DNA from: Cytophagales bacterium UBA2561
GTDB lineage: Bacteria > Bacteroidota > Bacteroidia > Cytophagales > Thermoflexibacteraceae
Direction of reading: 5' to 3'
Assembly (NCBI GenBank): GCA_002340355.1
Contig: DDLX01000028.1
Span: 372,001-436,000 of the forward strand
Length of the DNA: 64,000 nt
The notes beneath the pieces are model-generated. The model made no database searches and was not told where the DNA came from. It saw only the letters and a program-made list of their open reading frames with translations. Of this stretch, positions 17,958 through 27,672 are shown in pieces. How positions within the stretch are numbered: the stretch's first letter is position 1; every line of letters starts with the position of its first letter. The position numbers and the translations under genes were made by a program.

Positions 17958-20900
17958 ATGAAAAATATAAAATTATTTCCAGTTTTTCTTGTATCCTATT
18001 TGATTTTTCTAAATATAAATACTCAAGCTCAAAACTCTGTCTTAACATCAGGTGAAATCTATAAGTTAGCAATTCCTGAACATGGAATTTATAAAATTGA
18101 TCGTCAGTTTTTAGTAGAAATGGGTATTGATGTTACTAATCTAGATCCTCAAAATATTCATATTTTTGGAAATTCAGGAGGAATGCTTCCACAACCCAAT
18201 TCAGAAAATCGTCCTGTAGATTTGATAGAAAATGCTATTCATATTGAAGGTGAAAAAGATGGTTCATTTGATGATGATGACTTTATTTTATTTTATGCCG
18301 AAGGCGCAAATCGGTATTTCTATGATGCTGAGAAAAATATTTTTAATTACGAAAATAATCTTTATGAAACCACTAATTTCTACTTTCTAAAAATCGATGA
18401 TACAACAGGAAAACGAATTCAAATTCGTGAAAATTTAGCTCAAAATGCTCCCACAATTTCAACTTATAATCACTTTGATTTTCATGAAAAAGATATTGAA
18501 AAAATTGAGCAAGATATATTTTCAGGACGAGAATGGTTTGGAGAAGAGTTTGGTTTTCAAGAAGAAATGGAATTTGACTTTTCAATCTCAGATATTGTTA
18601 CTAATTCAGATATTTCGGTTTACTCGGGAATGATCGGACGTTCTACTGATATTACTATTTTCTCATTTTTCTTAAATGACAATCTATTAGGAAGTCATCG
18701 AATTTCATCGGTTACCCCTTTAGGGATTGGACGCTATGACTATAAGGGACGATACAATACAGAATTATTTTCGACCAAAACTACAGCTACGGAAATGGAT
18801 GGAAACCTAAAATTAAAAATTAAATTTGATAAGCAGGGGGTGTCTTCAGCTCAAGGCTATATTGATTTTATTTTAGTAAATACCGAACGAAAACTGAAAC
18901 TTTATGGAAATGAGACAGCTTTTCGTTCTCTTGAAAGTACAAAAAACCAATTTTCAAATTTTCAAATTTCAGAAGTAAATACTGAGGTTTTTATTTGGGA
19001 TGTTACCACCCCTCAAAATGCTATTTCACAAAGTTTTAAAAAAATCAATAATTCAGTAAATTTTACTATAAATTCCAAAAACTTACATGAATTTAGAATT
19101 TTTCAAACTAATAATTTACCTCGTCCTATTTTTCGTCAAAAAATCGAAAACCAAAATTTACATGGTTTATCGATTCCTGATTTTGTGATTATTTCTCATC
19201 CTGATTTTCGAGCTGAAGCTGAGCGACTAGCCGAATTCCGCAAAACTAATGATAATTTAGAAACCGAAGTAGTTACAACAACTGAGATTTACCATGAGTT
19301 TTCATCAGGTCGTCAGGATGTAACGGCTATTCGGGATTTTATTCGTTTTTTATATCAAAAATCTAAACAATTAAAATATGTTTTGCTTTTTGGAGATGCC
19401 TCCTTTGATTATAAAAATCGAATTCCTAATGCTAATAATTTCGTGCCTGTCTATCAATCTCGTGAATCTTTACATCCCATATATAGTTATGCCTCAGATG
19501 ATTATTATGGATTTATGGATGAATCAGAAGGTTTTTGGGGTGAACTAAATGACGAAGATGAATATGATTTAGAAATTGGGATTGGACGTTTACCGATTAA
19601 ATCTGAAATCGAAGCAACCAACGTAGTCAATAAATTGATGCGATACGATAATCCCGAAGCAATGGGTAATTGGCGAAACCAAATTTGTTTTGTAGCGGAT
19701 GATGCTGACTACAATTTGCACTTTGACGATACGGAAAAACTGACTGACTTAATGACTCAAAAATACGAACATCTCAATCTACAAAAATTATATGTAGATG
19801 CCTTTCCACAGGTCTTAGAAAGTGTCGAAAAGCGGTCTCCTGTAATGCGTAATGAACTCAAGCGAATTATCGAAAATGGAACACTATTGGTCAATTTTGT
19901 TGGACATGGCTCAGAAACAAGTTGGACTTCTGAACAGATTTTCGATTTTGCTCTAGCAGGTAAATTAAAAAATCCGTATGCTATGCCTCTGATAGTTACG
20001 GCAACTTGCGAATTTGGACGCTTTGATTATCATGCGGTTACGGGAGCAGAATATGCTGTTTTAAATCCAAATGGCGGAGCAATTGCATTACTAACCACTA
20101 CCCGACCCGTCTATTCAAATACGAATGCGTTTTTAACACGCGCATTTTATAATGCTGTTTTTGAGCCAATAAATGGTAAAATGCCTCGTCTAGGAGATGT
20201 TTTGCGAATTACCAAAAATAACAGTTTATCAGGCATTCGAAATCGAAATTTTTCACTTTTGGGCGATCCATCCATGCAGCTTGCCTATCCTCAAGAAAAT
20301 ATTAAAATTACTTCAATTAAAACAGAAAGTAATGCTGAAAATACTTTGAAAGCTCTTGATAAAGTGAAAGTTACAGGAGAAATTCAAGAAGATAATCAGT
20401 TAGATATTAATTTCGATGGAAAACTAGAAATCTTAGTTTTTGATAAATCGACAACCTATCAAACTTTAGGCGATGAAGATCCTGATGTAAATTTAGTGGC
20501 TGATTATCAATTACAAGATCGAAAATTATTTAAAGGAGCGGCAAGTGTCCAAGATGGAAAATTTGAATTTGAATTTGTTGTTCCAAAAGATATTGATTAT
20601 CAATTAGGTACAGGGAAAATTAGTTTGTATGCTCAGCATCAATCGGAATATCGAGATGCGGGAGGTTTTTCAACCGATTTTCAGGTAGGAGGAACAGCTT
20701 CTAATATTATTCCTGATAATAATCCTCCTGAAATTCAATTATTTATGGATTCTACTAATTTTGAATCAGGAGATAGAACAGGAACAAGCCCAAAATTATT
20801 AGCTTTTTTCACAGATGAAAGCGGTATTAATCTGACAGGCAATGCATTAGGACATGATATTTTAGCTATTTTAGATGGAGAACAAGTTTTTGTTTTAAAT

Positions 20901-21371
20901 GATTTTTATGAAGCCAACTTGAATACTTATCAAAAAGGAAGTCTTATTTTTCCATTTGAAAATCTTAGCGAAGGTGAACATCATTTAAAAATCCAAGTTT
21001 GGGATACACATAATCATTTTTCAGAAGCGGAATTAACTTTTGTGGTTAAACGAGAAGATTTTGCCATACGAGACTTGGTCGTCTATCCCAATCCATTCGT
21101 TAATGAAACTCAATTTTCATTTTTACATAACCGAGCTGGTGAAGATTTGAAAATAACTTTAGATATTTATGAACCCACAGGCAAATTAATTCGTCAAGTG
21201 AAAAGAACCTTATATGTAAGTGCTGAAAAAATTGAAAATTTGCGTTGGGATGGAACAGATAACTCAGGCAATAAACTTCGTTCAGGATTGTATATCTACC
21301 GTCTTAAAGTTCGACCCGATGATACAAATGAGATAAGCTGGAAATCAGGTAAATTATTGATTTTAAAATAG
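17958..21371 (+). CDS. porU: PorU, type IX secretion C-terminal signal peptidase/sortase
   Basis: About 1137 residues from the ATG at 17958; the longer frame uses a TTG at 17934 and puts extra residues before the signal peptide (FLVSYLIFLNINTQAQ). Gingipain-like peptidase C25 domain with catalytic His650 in FVGHGSETSW and Cys684 in TATCEFGRFD. An Ig-like region and a C-terminal FlgD-like domain follow (VVYPNPFVN, TDNSGNKLRSGLYIYRLKV). PorU sits at the outer membrane, cleaves the C-terminal signal of T9SS cargo and links it to the surface anchor. porV follows directly, as in many Bacteroidota. Confidence 0.93.
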   Translation: MKNIKLFPVFLVSYLIFLNINTQAQNSVLTSGEIYKLAIPEHGIYKIDRQFLVEMGIDVTNLDPQNIHIFGNSGGMLPQPNSENRPVDLIENAIHIEGEKDGSFDDDDFILFYAEGANRYFYDAEKNIFNYENNLYETTNFYFLKIDDTTGKRIQIRENLAQNAPTISTYNHFDFHEKDIEKIEQDIFSGREWFGEEFGFQEEMEFDFSISDIVTNSDISVYSGMIGRSTDITIFSFFLNDNLLGSHRISSVTPLGIGRYDYKGRYNTELFSTKTTATEMDGNLKLKIKFDKQGVSSAQGYIDFILVNTERKLKLYGNETAFRSLESTKNQFSNFQISEVNTEVFIWDVTTPQNAISQSFKKINNSVNFTINSKNLHEFRIFQTNNLPRPIFRQKIENQNLHGLSIPDFVIISHPDFRAEAERLAEFRKTNDNLETEVVTTTEIYHEFSSGRQDVTAIRDFIRFLYQKSKQLKYVLLFGDASFDYKNRIPNANNFVPVYQSRESLHPIYSYASDDYYGFMDESEGFWGELNDEDEYDLEIGIGRLPIKSEIEATNVVNKLMRYDNPEAMGNWRNQICFVADDADYNLHFDDTEKLTDLMTQKYEHLNLQKLYVDAFPQVLESVEKRSPVMRNELKRIIENGTLLVNFVGHGSETSWTSEQIFDFALAGKLKNPYAMPLIVTATCEFGRFDYHAVTGAEYAVLNPNGGAIALLTTTRPVYSNTNAFLTRAFYNAVFEPINGKMPRLGDVLRITKNNSLSGIRNRNFSLLGDPSMQLAYPQENIKITSIKTESNAENTLKALDKVKVTGEIQEDNQLDINFDGKLEILVFDKSTTYQTLGDEDPDVNLVADYQLQDRKLFKGAASVQDGKFEFEFVVPKDIDYQLGTGKISLYAQHQSEYRDAGGFSTDFQVGGTASNIIPDNNPPEIQLFMDSTNFESGDRTGTSPKLLAFFTDESGINLTGNALGHDILAILDGEQVFVLNDFYEANLNTYQKGSLIFPFENLSEGEHHLKIQVWDTHNHFSEAELTFVVKREDFAIRDLVVYPNPFVNETQFSFLHNRAGEDLKITLDIYEPTGKLIRQVKRTLYVSAEKIENLRWDGTDNSGNKLRSGLYIYRLKVRPDDTNEISWKSGKLLILK

Positions 21372-21750
21372 TTAAATTATTATAAGTTCACAACTTAAAA
21401 CACTTGATAATTAAATGAAGATCATCTTCAGAAAAAGACTCATTTTAGAACAATCCTTAACCAAAAAACAAACTATTTTTGAATGTAGTTTATTTTTTTC
21501 ACCAAAATTTTTTATCAAAAATTAAGTTTTTTTAGAATTTCATGATAGCTTTGTGTTACTGAACCAAGAATCCATAAAATAAATAGACACCTTTTACGTT
21601 TCCAACTGTTTTTGGCAATTCCGTTACCCAAAATTTTGCTTATGAATTAAAATCTACAAGCATCTTACTTAAAACAAGCCGATGAGACTCAAGTATTGTG
21701 TCTTTGGATGCTGGTAAATTGAATTTTAGTCACACAAAATAAGCTCTTTT
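21372..21750. other. Gap between porU and porV, no gene seen
   Basis: 379 bp, AT-rich. I see no convincing ORF or hairpin (a 36-codon basic ORF near 21415 is not accepted). The length suggests porV has its own promoter. Confidence 0.5.
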
Positions 21751-22953
21751 ATGTTTCGTAAGTCCTTCTTACTTTTTGCCCTCCTTGTGATAGGCGGAAA
21801 ATCTTACGCTCAAACTAGTACGTCTGGACAAACTAATGCAGACCGTGCTATCTCTACCTCTGTACCGTTTTTAATGATTGGTCCTGATGCTCGAAGTGCA
21901 GCAATGGGTGATGTGGGGGTAGCTACCTCCTCGGATGCAAATGCTATCCATTGGAACCCATCTAAATTAGCCTTTACAGAAAAAGAATTAAGTGCAACTA
22001 TCTCGTATAGCCCTTGGTTACGAAAGTTAGTTCCTGATATGTCTATCTCATATTTAGCAGGTTATAAACGCCTGAATAGAAGGTCAGTAATAGGTGCTTC
22101 AGTGCGTTATTTTGACTTGGGTGAATTGCAATTTACAAATGATAATGGACAGCCTATCCAAGATTTTAATCCCCGTGAAATTGCTTTAGATGCGACTTAT
22201 GCCATGCAACTTAGTAAAACCTTTGCTATGGGAGTTACGGCACGCTACATTAACTCTAATTTAGCGGGAAATGTAAGCAATAGTAGTGTTCAGGTAAATG
22301 CTTCCCCTGGGAATTCTCTGGCAGCAGATATTTCCTTGTATGGCAAAAAAGAAATTACATTAAGTGGTTTACCTTCTGAGCTTGCCTATGGTATGAATCT
22401 CTCAAATATTGGTCAAAAAATGACTTATAATGATGCCGATGATGCCGATTTTATTCCCACAAATATGCGACTTGGGGCAGCCCTGACTACTGAGCTAGAT
22501 GAATTTAATAAATTTACTTTTGCATTAGATTTTAATAAATTATTAGTACCGTCTCCTCCAATTAAAGACGTTAATGGAGAGGTTATTAAAGGACGAGATA
22601 CCGAAGATTTGAATTTAGTTTCAGGGATATTTGGGTCGTTTTCGGATGCTCCCAATGGCTTTAGTGAGGAGGTTCAAGAGGTGAGCGTGTCAGCAGGAGT
22701 TGAGTACTGGTACAATAATATTTTTGCCATTCGTGGCGGCTATTTTTATGAACATGCCGATAAAGGAAATCGAAAATATTTTACCCTAGGAATTGGTTTA
22801 CGATATAATACTTTTGGGATTGATTTTGCTTATTTAGTTCCTCAAACTCAAGAACATCCTTTAGCGGATACAATGCGATTTTCATTATTATTTGATTTCG
22901 CAAAACCAAGTAAAGCCACCGAATCGGATGTTTCAGATACAGAAAATTCGTAA
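21751..22953 (+). CDS. porV: PorV, type IX secretion outer-membrane shuttle protein
   Basis: 400 residues with a signal peptide (FLLFALLVIGGKSYAQ) and the PorV/LptO signature near the mature start: FLMIGPDARSAAMGDVGVA and NAIHWNPSKLAF. The rest is a beta-barrel pattern of alternating hydrophobic strands and Gly/Asn turns (FadL-like fold). PorV collects cargo leaving the Sov translocon and delivers it to the PorU complex. A strong terminator lies 26 bp downstream. Confidence 0.93.
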   Translation: MFRKSFLLFALLVIGGKSYAQTSTSGQTNADRAISTSVPFLMIGPDARSAAMGDVGVATSSDANAIHWNPSKLAFTEKELSATISYSPWLRKLVPDMSISYLAGYKRLNRRSVIGASVRYFDLGELQFTNDNGQPIQDFNPREIALDATYAMQLSKTFAMGVTARYINSNLAGNVSNSSVQVNASPGNSLAADISLYGKKEITLSGLPSELAYGMNLSNIGQKMTYNDADDADFIPTNMRLGAALTTELDEFNKFTFALDFNKLLVPSPPIKDVNGEVIKGRDTEDLNLVSGIFGSFSDAPNGFSEEVQEVSVSAGVEYWYNNIFAIRGGYFYEHADKGNRKYFTLGIGLRYNTFGIDFAYLVPQTQEHPLADTMRFSLLFDFAKPSKATESDVSDTENS

Positions 22954-22978
22954 AGAGAAATCTTTTTTGTATTATTAA

Positions 22979-23021
22979 AAAAATGGTCGCAAAATTTTCT
23001 ATAATTCTTGCGACCATTTTT
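22979..23021 (+). terminator. Rho-independent terminator after porV
   Basis: Perfect 14-bp arms AAAATGGTCGCAA / TTGCGACCATTTT with a T5 tail follow porV. Confidence 0.85.
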
Positions 23022-23069
23022 CGTGACTTCTTATATACAACACCTAAAAACCTTTAACTCATTTTTCGT

Positions 23070-24485
23070 ATGATTCATGTTGATTCTGAAATTGGGACAC
23101 TTCGACGATTGATTGTCCACAGTCCAGATGATGGACTTGGTAAAGTAATTCCTTCCAAAGCACAAGATTGGCTATTTGAGGACATTGTTCATCTTCAAAC
23201 AGTACGTAAACAAGAATATGATTATTACATTAAAATTTTGTTATATTTCTTAGATATTGAAAAAGTCAAGGGTAAGATTAGCGAAATTGATGCTCCCGAA
23301 AATCAGCGTCAATTCTATATTCCTGAGCATCCAAAATTCCATAATTCGGATAAAGTTCTTGATATTCAGAAACTTTTGATAGAAGTTTTAGAACAAGATG
23401 ATCTTCGAAAAGAAATTATTGCCGCCATCGGAGCCATTGAAGGATTGTCTTATGCCAAACGCCAACAATTAAAAACATTAGGTCCCATAGAATTGGCTAC
23501 TACTTTGATTTCAGGAGCATTACCTGACGAACACATGATTTTTGCACCTGTTCCCAATTTTATTTTTACCCGTGATATTGGGATTACCATTCATAATTTT
23601 GTTTTGTTGAATAAACCTGCTAAACAGGCTCGTAGTCGGGAGGCTTTTTTAGCACACACCGTATTTTTATATCATCCTATTTTTGCTGAGAACCGCCAAA
23701 ATTTGATTGAAATTTCGGATGATGAACATTTCTTTTTGCTTGAAGGAGCAGAACGGAAAAATGCAATTACCACGCTTGAAGGTGGTGATATTATGATGGT
23801 TGCGCCAAATAATTTGTTGGTAGGAGTAAGCGAACGAACAACGCCTAATGCAGTCAATAAAATTATTGCGACTTTGTTTGAAAAATCAGTAGTTGATAAA
23901 GTTTCCGTTATTAAGATTCCCCCTAAACGGGATTTCATGCATATCGATACCGTATTTACTCAAGTCAAACGAAATGTTTGGGTACTTTATGATAAATTTT
24001 CTAAGAAACGGCAGCGACACGATTTATTAGCAAGTTTGTATCAAAAAACGGATGAAGACGAAGTGCGAATTTTACAATTTCAAAAAGGAAAATCACAACC
24101 TGTGGAATTTGAAGATCTTGAGGAATTGTTAGATAATGTCAGCCAAGTGGACTTGAAGGCGACCGAACCGACCCAATTTATTTATTCGGGAGGTGGTGAA
24201 TTTCCATATAGCCAACGAGAACAATGGACGGATTCCTGTAATGTTTTGGCTCTCAAGGAAGGGGTTGTTTTGGGATATGACCGAAATGATAAAACGGCAA
24301 AATCTTTTGAAGAAAAAGGTTTTCGGGTAATTCAGGCAAAGGAATTATTGGAAAAATTCGAGAGTGATGAGCTTTCTCCTGAAACCCTGACCGATACCTT
24401 GATTTTATTGCCTTCGGCAGAATTGTCCAGAGCCAGAGGAGGTTGGCATTGTATGAGTATGCCGATTTTGCGGGATGCAATCTAA
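23070..24485 (+). CDS. Arginine deiminase-family amidinotransferase
   Basis: 471 residues, longer than classical ArcA (~410). Guanidino-modifying enzyme motifs appear in order: N-terminal LRRLIVHSPDD, FIFTRDIGI (classical FTRDPF), catalytic Glu in TLEGGDIMMV, catalytic His in FMHIDTVFTQ and the nucleophile Cys in GGWHCMSMPILRD near the C-terminus, where classical ArcA reads GPRCMSMPL. It probably hydrolyses arginine to citrulline and ammonia. No carbamoyltransferase, carbamate kinase or antiporter gene is adjacent, so it is not an arc operon. Confidence 0.85.
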   Translation: MIHVDSEIGTLRRLIVHSPDDGLGKVIPSKAQDWLFEDIVHLQTVRKQEYDYYIKILLYFLDIEKVKGKISEIDAPENQRQFYIPEHPKFHNSDKVLDIQKLLIEVLEQDDLRKEIIAAIGAIEGLSYAKRQQLKTLGPIELATTLISGALPDEHMIFAPVPNFIFTRDIGITIHNFVLLNKPAKQARSREAFLAHTVFLYHPIFAENRQNLIEISDDEHFFLLEGAERKNAITTLEGGDIMMVAPNNLLVGVSERTTPNAVNKIIATLFEKSVVDKVSVIKIPPKRDFMHIDTVFTQVKRNVWVLYDKFSKKRQRHDLLASLYQKTDEDEVRILQFQKGKSQPVEFEDLEELLDNVSQVDLKATEPTQFIYSGGGEFPYSQREQWTDSCNVLALKEGVVLGYDRNDKTAKSFEEKGFRVIQAKELLEKFESDELSPETLTDTLILLPSAELSRARGGWHCMSMPILRDAI

Positions 24486-24499
24486 AACTTAATTTATTT

Positions 24500-24532
24500 A
24501 CAGAAGTCTTCATTTTGAGAGAAGGCTTCTGT
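24500..24532. terminator. Hairpin between the deiminase and the ATPase gene
   Basis: ACAGAAGTCTTC pairs with GAAGGCTTCTGT with one G-T mismatch around a 9-nt loop, 14 bp after the deiminase stop. It lacks an immediate T run, and CATTTTTTTG follows 11 bp later. Confidence 0.5.
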
Positions 24533-24579
24533 TAAAGCTCATTTTTTTGTGTATTTTTGAAGAAAAAATAGAATTCAAC

Positions 24580-25953
24580 ATGATTTTTAAGGTCAAAAAT
24601 TTAGGTAAAATCAAAGAAGCTGAAGTTGATTTGAATAAAGATTTGATTTTGCTCACGGGACAAAATAATACAGGTAAAACTTATTTGGCGTATGCGATTT
24701 ATGGTTTTTTACGAAATAACCGTCCTGAAGGAGTTGATTATCATTATAGTATTCATGAAAAAGATGAAAAAATATCAGGCGAAGTAAAAATTGACTTAGA
24801 CAAATATATTAGTAGTGAACAATTTACAGAACAGTATCTAAAATTAAGAACAGATATCCCTTTAAATGATTTGTTTAGAGCTAATCATAACTTAGGAACT
24901 GACCAAATTAGTAAACCTGAAATTGATTATTACATACATAAAGAGGATGAGTTAAGTGAATTTAAACGAAAAATATATGAATCAGAAATTAATAAACATC
25001 AAGTTCAAAACATAACATTTCAAAAAAAAGCGTATTCTTATAATTTGACAATCACAATTGATAAGGATAAATCTAAATCATTGAAAGCAGTTGAAGTATA
25101 TACCAATATTATTATTAGGTTATATTCGTATCCACCGAATATTACATTTTTTCCAGTCGAGAGGTCTGCGATTAATATTTTCAGCAAGGAATTATCATTG
25201 AAACAAAATGAGACGTTTGATAACATTTTAACAAAGCCTGAAAATGAACAATTAAAAGAATTAAGAATTTATCGACAGAAAATTAATCGTTATCCAAAGC
25301 CAATTCGAGTAATGTTAAAATTTTCTAATGATTTATTGAATTTATCAAAACGTAAAAGTTATTTTTTTTATTTAGCTGATGAATTGGAAAACAATATTTT
25401 AGGAGGAAAAATTAGCGTTTCAGAATATGGTGATTTACGTTTTAAGCCTGAAAATTCAGAAATTTCACCTTTGGAAACGCATTTGACGGGTTCAATGATA
25501 AAATCTTTGGCTGGAATTTCATTTTATCTTCGGCACATCGCTCAAAAACACGATTGTATTATCATTGACGAACCCGAAATTAATTTGCATCCTGATAATC
25601 AACGAAAAATTGCCCGATTTTTTGGACGATTAATCAATGAAGGTTTTAAAGTCATCATCAGTACACATAGCGATTATATTATCAAGGAAATTAATAATTT
25701 AGTGATGTTGAGTAAAGAATCCGAAACCCAGAAGGAGTTATTAAAAAAGTACAATTATGCCGAAAATGAACTCATCAAACCTGAAAGAATTGAAGCTCTG
25801 CTATTTCGAAAATCAAATGATAATGAGCAAATTACACCCGAAAAAATTGAAGTGGATGCACAAGGATTGTCAGTAGATACGATTGATGAAGAACTTGATA
25901 AATTAAATAATGTAGCTGAAAATATTTACTTTCAACTTTTTGAAAACCAATAA
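24580..25953 (+). CDS. OLD/AAA15-type ATPase, probable defence component
   Basis: 457 residues from the ATG at 24580 (a longer frame uses TTG at 24547). The N-terminus is RecF/SMC-like: MIFKVKNLGKIKEAEVDLNK, then Walker A TGQNNTGKTYL. The middle (about 60-290) is a large helical and strand insertion. The C-terminal part has the signature-like HLTGSMIKSLAGISFYL, Walker B CIIIDEPEINLHPDNQ and the sensor IISTHSDYIIKE. This is the ABC-like ATPase used in OLD, PARIS and Septu-type systems. No TOPRIM nuclease domain follows in this protein, so effector activity probably lies in the next genes, the first of which starts 2 bp after this stop. Confidence 0.85.
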   Translation: MIFKVKNLGKIKEAEVDLNKDLILLTGQNNTGKTYLAYAIYGFLRNNRPEGVDYHYSIHEKDEKISGEVKIDLDKYISSEQFTEQYLKLRTDIPLNDLFRANHNLGTDQISKPEIDYYIHKEDELSEFKRKIYESEINKHQVQNITFQKKAYSYNLTITIDKDKSKSLKAVEVYTNIIIRLYSYPPNITFFPVERSAINIFSKELSLKQNETFDNILTKPENEQLKELRIYRQKINRYPKPIRVMLKFSNDLLNLSKRKSYFFYLADELENNILGGKISVSEYGDLRFKPENSEISPLETHLTGSMIKSLAGISFYLRHIAQKHDCIIIDEPEINLHPDNQRKIARFFGRLINEGFKVIISTHSDYIIKEINNLVMLSKESETQKELLKKYNYAENELIKPERIEALLFRKSNDNEQITPEKIEVDAQGLSVDTIDEELDKLNNVAENIYFQLFENQ

Positions 25954-25954
25954 A

Positions 25955-26557
25955 ATGGATTGGACTACTGAATTAAAAAATATTATAGATAAACAATTTC
26001 ATTATCATGGTGAAAAAGGAAACTGCATTATACTTGAAGAGCTGAATGAGGATGCTAAATGTGAAGAAGTTACACTTTATAAAACATCGACTAGAACTTT
26101 TACACTTCAATTAGATAAACAAAAGATAATCAAAGAGATAAAAGGTCAGGATAATGCGGTTTCAGATGTACATCTGATGCTTAATGATATTGAAGACTTA
26201 AAGAAAAAATGTGATTATGTTGTTTTTTGTCAGAATAGCAAGACATTGTTCGTTTTGCTTATCGAAATGAAATCAAATAAACCTCCAAAAGATTGGTACA
26301 GACAAACTTATGCAGGAGAAGCAGTGGTTACATACATTCTTAAAATGTTAGAAAATCTTCTTGATAAACAGCTACTGGTGAATACAGAATTTCGACATAT
26401 TTTATTCAGTACCAAAAAGCCAAATAGTCCGAAAGGAGGAATCAAGAAGAAAAGTAAGGAATCTAAATCTACATACAAGCCTAAACTTCCGCATAATTTA
26501 TTATTTCAAGAAAGGTCTTGTAATGATCAATATAAAATTGAAATATTCTTGAAATGA
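25955..26557 (+). CDS. Unknown protein, possible PD-(D/E)xK nuclease-like partner of the ATPase
   Basis: 200 residues from the ATG at 25955, right after the ATPase stop (an overlapping longer frame uses TTG at 25940). The central strand pattern CDYVVFCQNSKTLFVLLIEM ends in E-M-K, so a D...ExK arrangement could form a nuclease-type core, with a following helix WYRQTYAGEAVVTYI. A Lys/Ser-rich loop (KKKSKESKSTYKPK) lies near the C-terminus. I recognise no named family. Its position between the ATPase and Mrr suggests an effector or regulator of the same system. The nuclease reading is a hypothesis. Confidence 0.65.
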   Translation: MDWTTELKNIIDKQFHYHGEKGNCIILEELNEDAKCEEVTLYKTSTRTFTLQLDKQKIIKEIKGQDNAVSDVHLMLNDIEDLKKKCDYVVFCQNSKTLFVLLIEMKSNKPPKDWYRQTYAGEAVVTYILKMLENLLDKQLLVNTEFRHILFSTKKPNSPKGGIKKKSKESKSTYKPKLPHNLLFQERSCNDQYKIEIFLK

Positions 26558-27414
26558 AAAAAATACCACCCTACAATCAGATGTTGATACCTACTTTAAA
26601 AGCCTTAAAACTTTTAGGAGGTTCAGGAGCTATTGATGAAATCAATGCCAAAGTATATGAAGTTACAAATTACAGTGCTGAAATTTTGGAAATTTTACAC
26701 GATGAAAATGGTGTACAAACAGAAGTAGAGTACCGTCTTGCATGGGCAAGGACATATCTTAAAAAGTATGGCTTAATTGAAAATTCTTCTCGTGGAGTTT
26801 GGGCATTAATAGATAATGAGTTAGATATTTCCAAACTGAGTGAGACTAAGATTGTCAAATCTGTACAAGCCCAAACTAAGAAAAATAATTCCGATACAAA
26901 CATAGAAAATCTTGATAAAAAGGAAGTTCTTGAGCAGAAGATGGACGAAAATACAAATTGGCAAGAAGAATTAATATCTGTTTTACTCCAAATTCATCCC
27001 TCTGCTTTTGAGCGATTGTGTCAAAGAATCCTACGTGAAAGTGGTTTTGTGCAGGTTGAAGTTACAGGGAAATCAGGTGATGGCGGAATTGATGGAAAAG
27101 GAGTTATCCGACTAAATGGGCTTTTGAGTCTTCATGTATTTTTCCAATGTAAACGATACAAAGGTTCGGTAGGTGCTGGAGATATGCGGGATTTTAGAGG
27201 GGCAGTACAAGGACGGGCTGACAAAGGACTTTTTATTACCACAGGAAATTTTACACGGGCTGCCGTTCAAGAAGCTACGCGAGATGGTGTACCTCCCATT
27301 GATTTAATTGATGGTGAAATGCTTTGTGAGAAATTAAAAGAATTTAGCTTGGGGATTGAAACCCAAATTATTGAGCAAGTTATTATTAATCCAGATTGGT
27401 TTTTAAAATTTTAA
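26554..27414 (+). CDS. mrr: Mrr-type restriction endonuclease
   Basis: 286 residues. Residues 1-90 form an Mrr-N winged-helix domain (PPYNQMLIPTLKALKLLGG, ending SSRGVWALID). A charged linker (about 90-125) leads to the Mrr catalytic domain with FERLCQRILRESGF, GDGGIDGKG (catalytic Asp) and FFQCKRY (Q-x-K), so the PD-(D/E)xK core is intact. Mrr enzymes cut DNA with certain modified bases or foreign methylation (type IV). The start overlaps the preceding stop by 4 bp (ATGA), implying translational coupling. Confidence 0.92.
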   Translation: MKKIPPYNQMLIPTLKALKLLGGSGAIDEINAKVYEVTNYSAEILEILHDENGVQTEVEYRLAWARTYLKKYGLIENSSRGVWALIDNELDISKLSETKIVKSVQAQTKKNNSDTNIENLDKKEVLEQKMDENTNWQEELISVLLQIHPSAFERLCQRILRESGFVQVEVTGKSGDGGIDGKGVIRLNGLLSLHVFFQCKRYKGSVGAGDMRDFRGAVQGRADKGLFITTGNFTRAAVQEATRDGVPPIDLIDGEMLCEKLKEFSLGIETQIIEQVIINPDWFLKF

Positions 27415-27544
27415 GTCAATTAACACATCCTCCAAGAAATGTCTTTAACTGATATATTTGATCTTTATCCAAAAAAGTCAATTTATCCACTCGTCAAAAG
27501 CCTTCAGGTTTGGGTATTTTCCGAAATAATCTTAATTTTAAGGG

Positions 27545-27572
27545 ATTTTCTATTCAACATTTGATAGAAAAT
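27545..27572 (+). terminator. Hairpin downstream of mrr
   Basis: ATTTTCTAT pairs perfectly with ATAGAAAAT around a 10-nt loop, about 130 bp after the mrr stop. No clear T tail. Confidence 0.45.
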
Positions 27573-27672
27573 TGATTGTCAAGATGTTAAATTCATAAAG
27601 GTCATAAGGCAATCTATTAATGTTCTATTGATGTTGCCTAAATATTCACCTGAAAGCTACTTCCTAAAAATT

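Noticed and set aside
21415..21525. 36-codon basic ORF between porU and porV
   Set aside because: No protein-like pattern, and the porU-porV gap is AT-rich.
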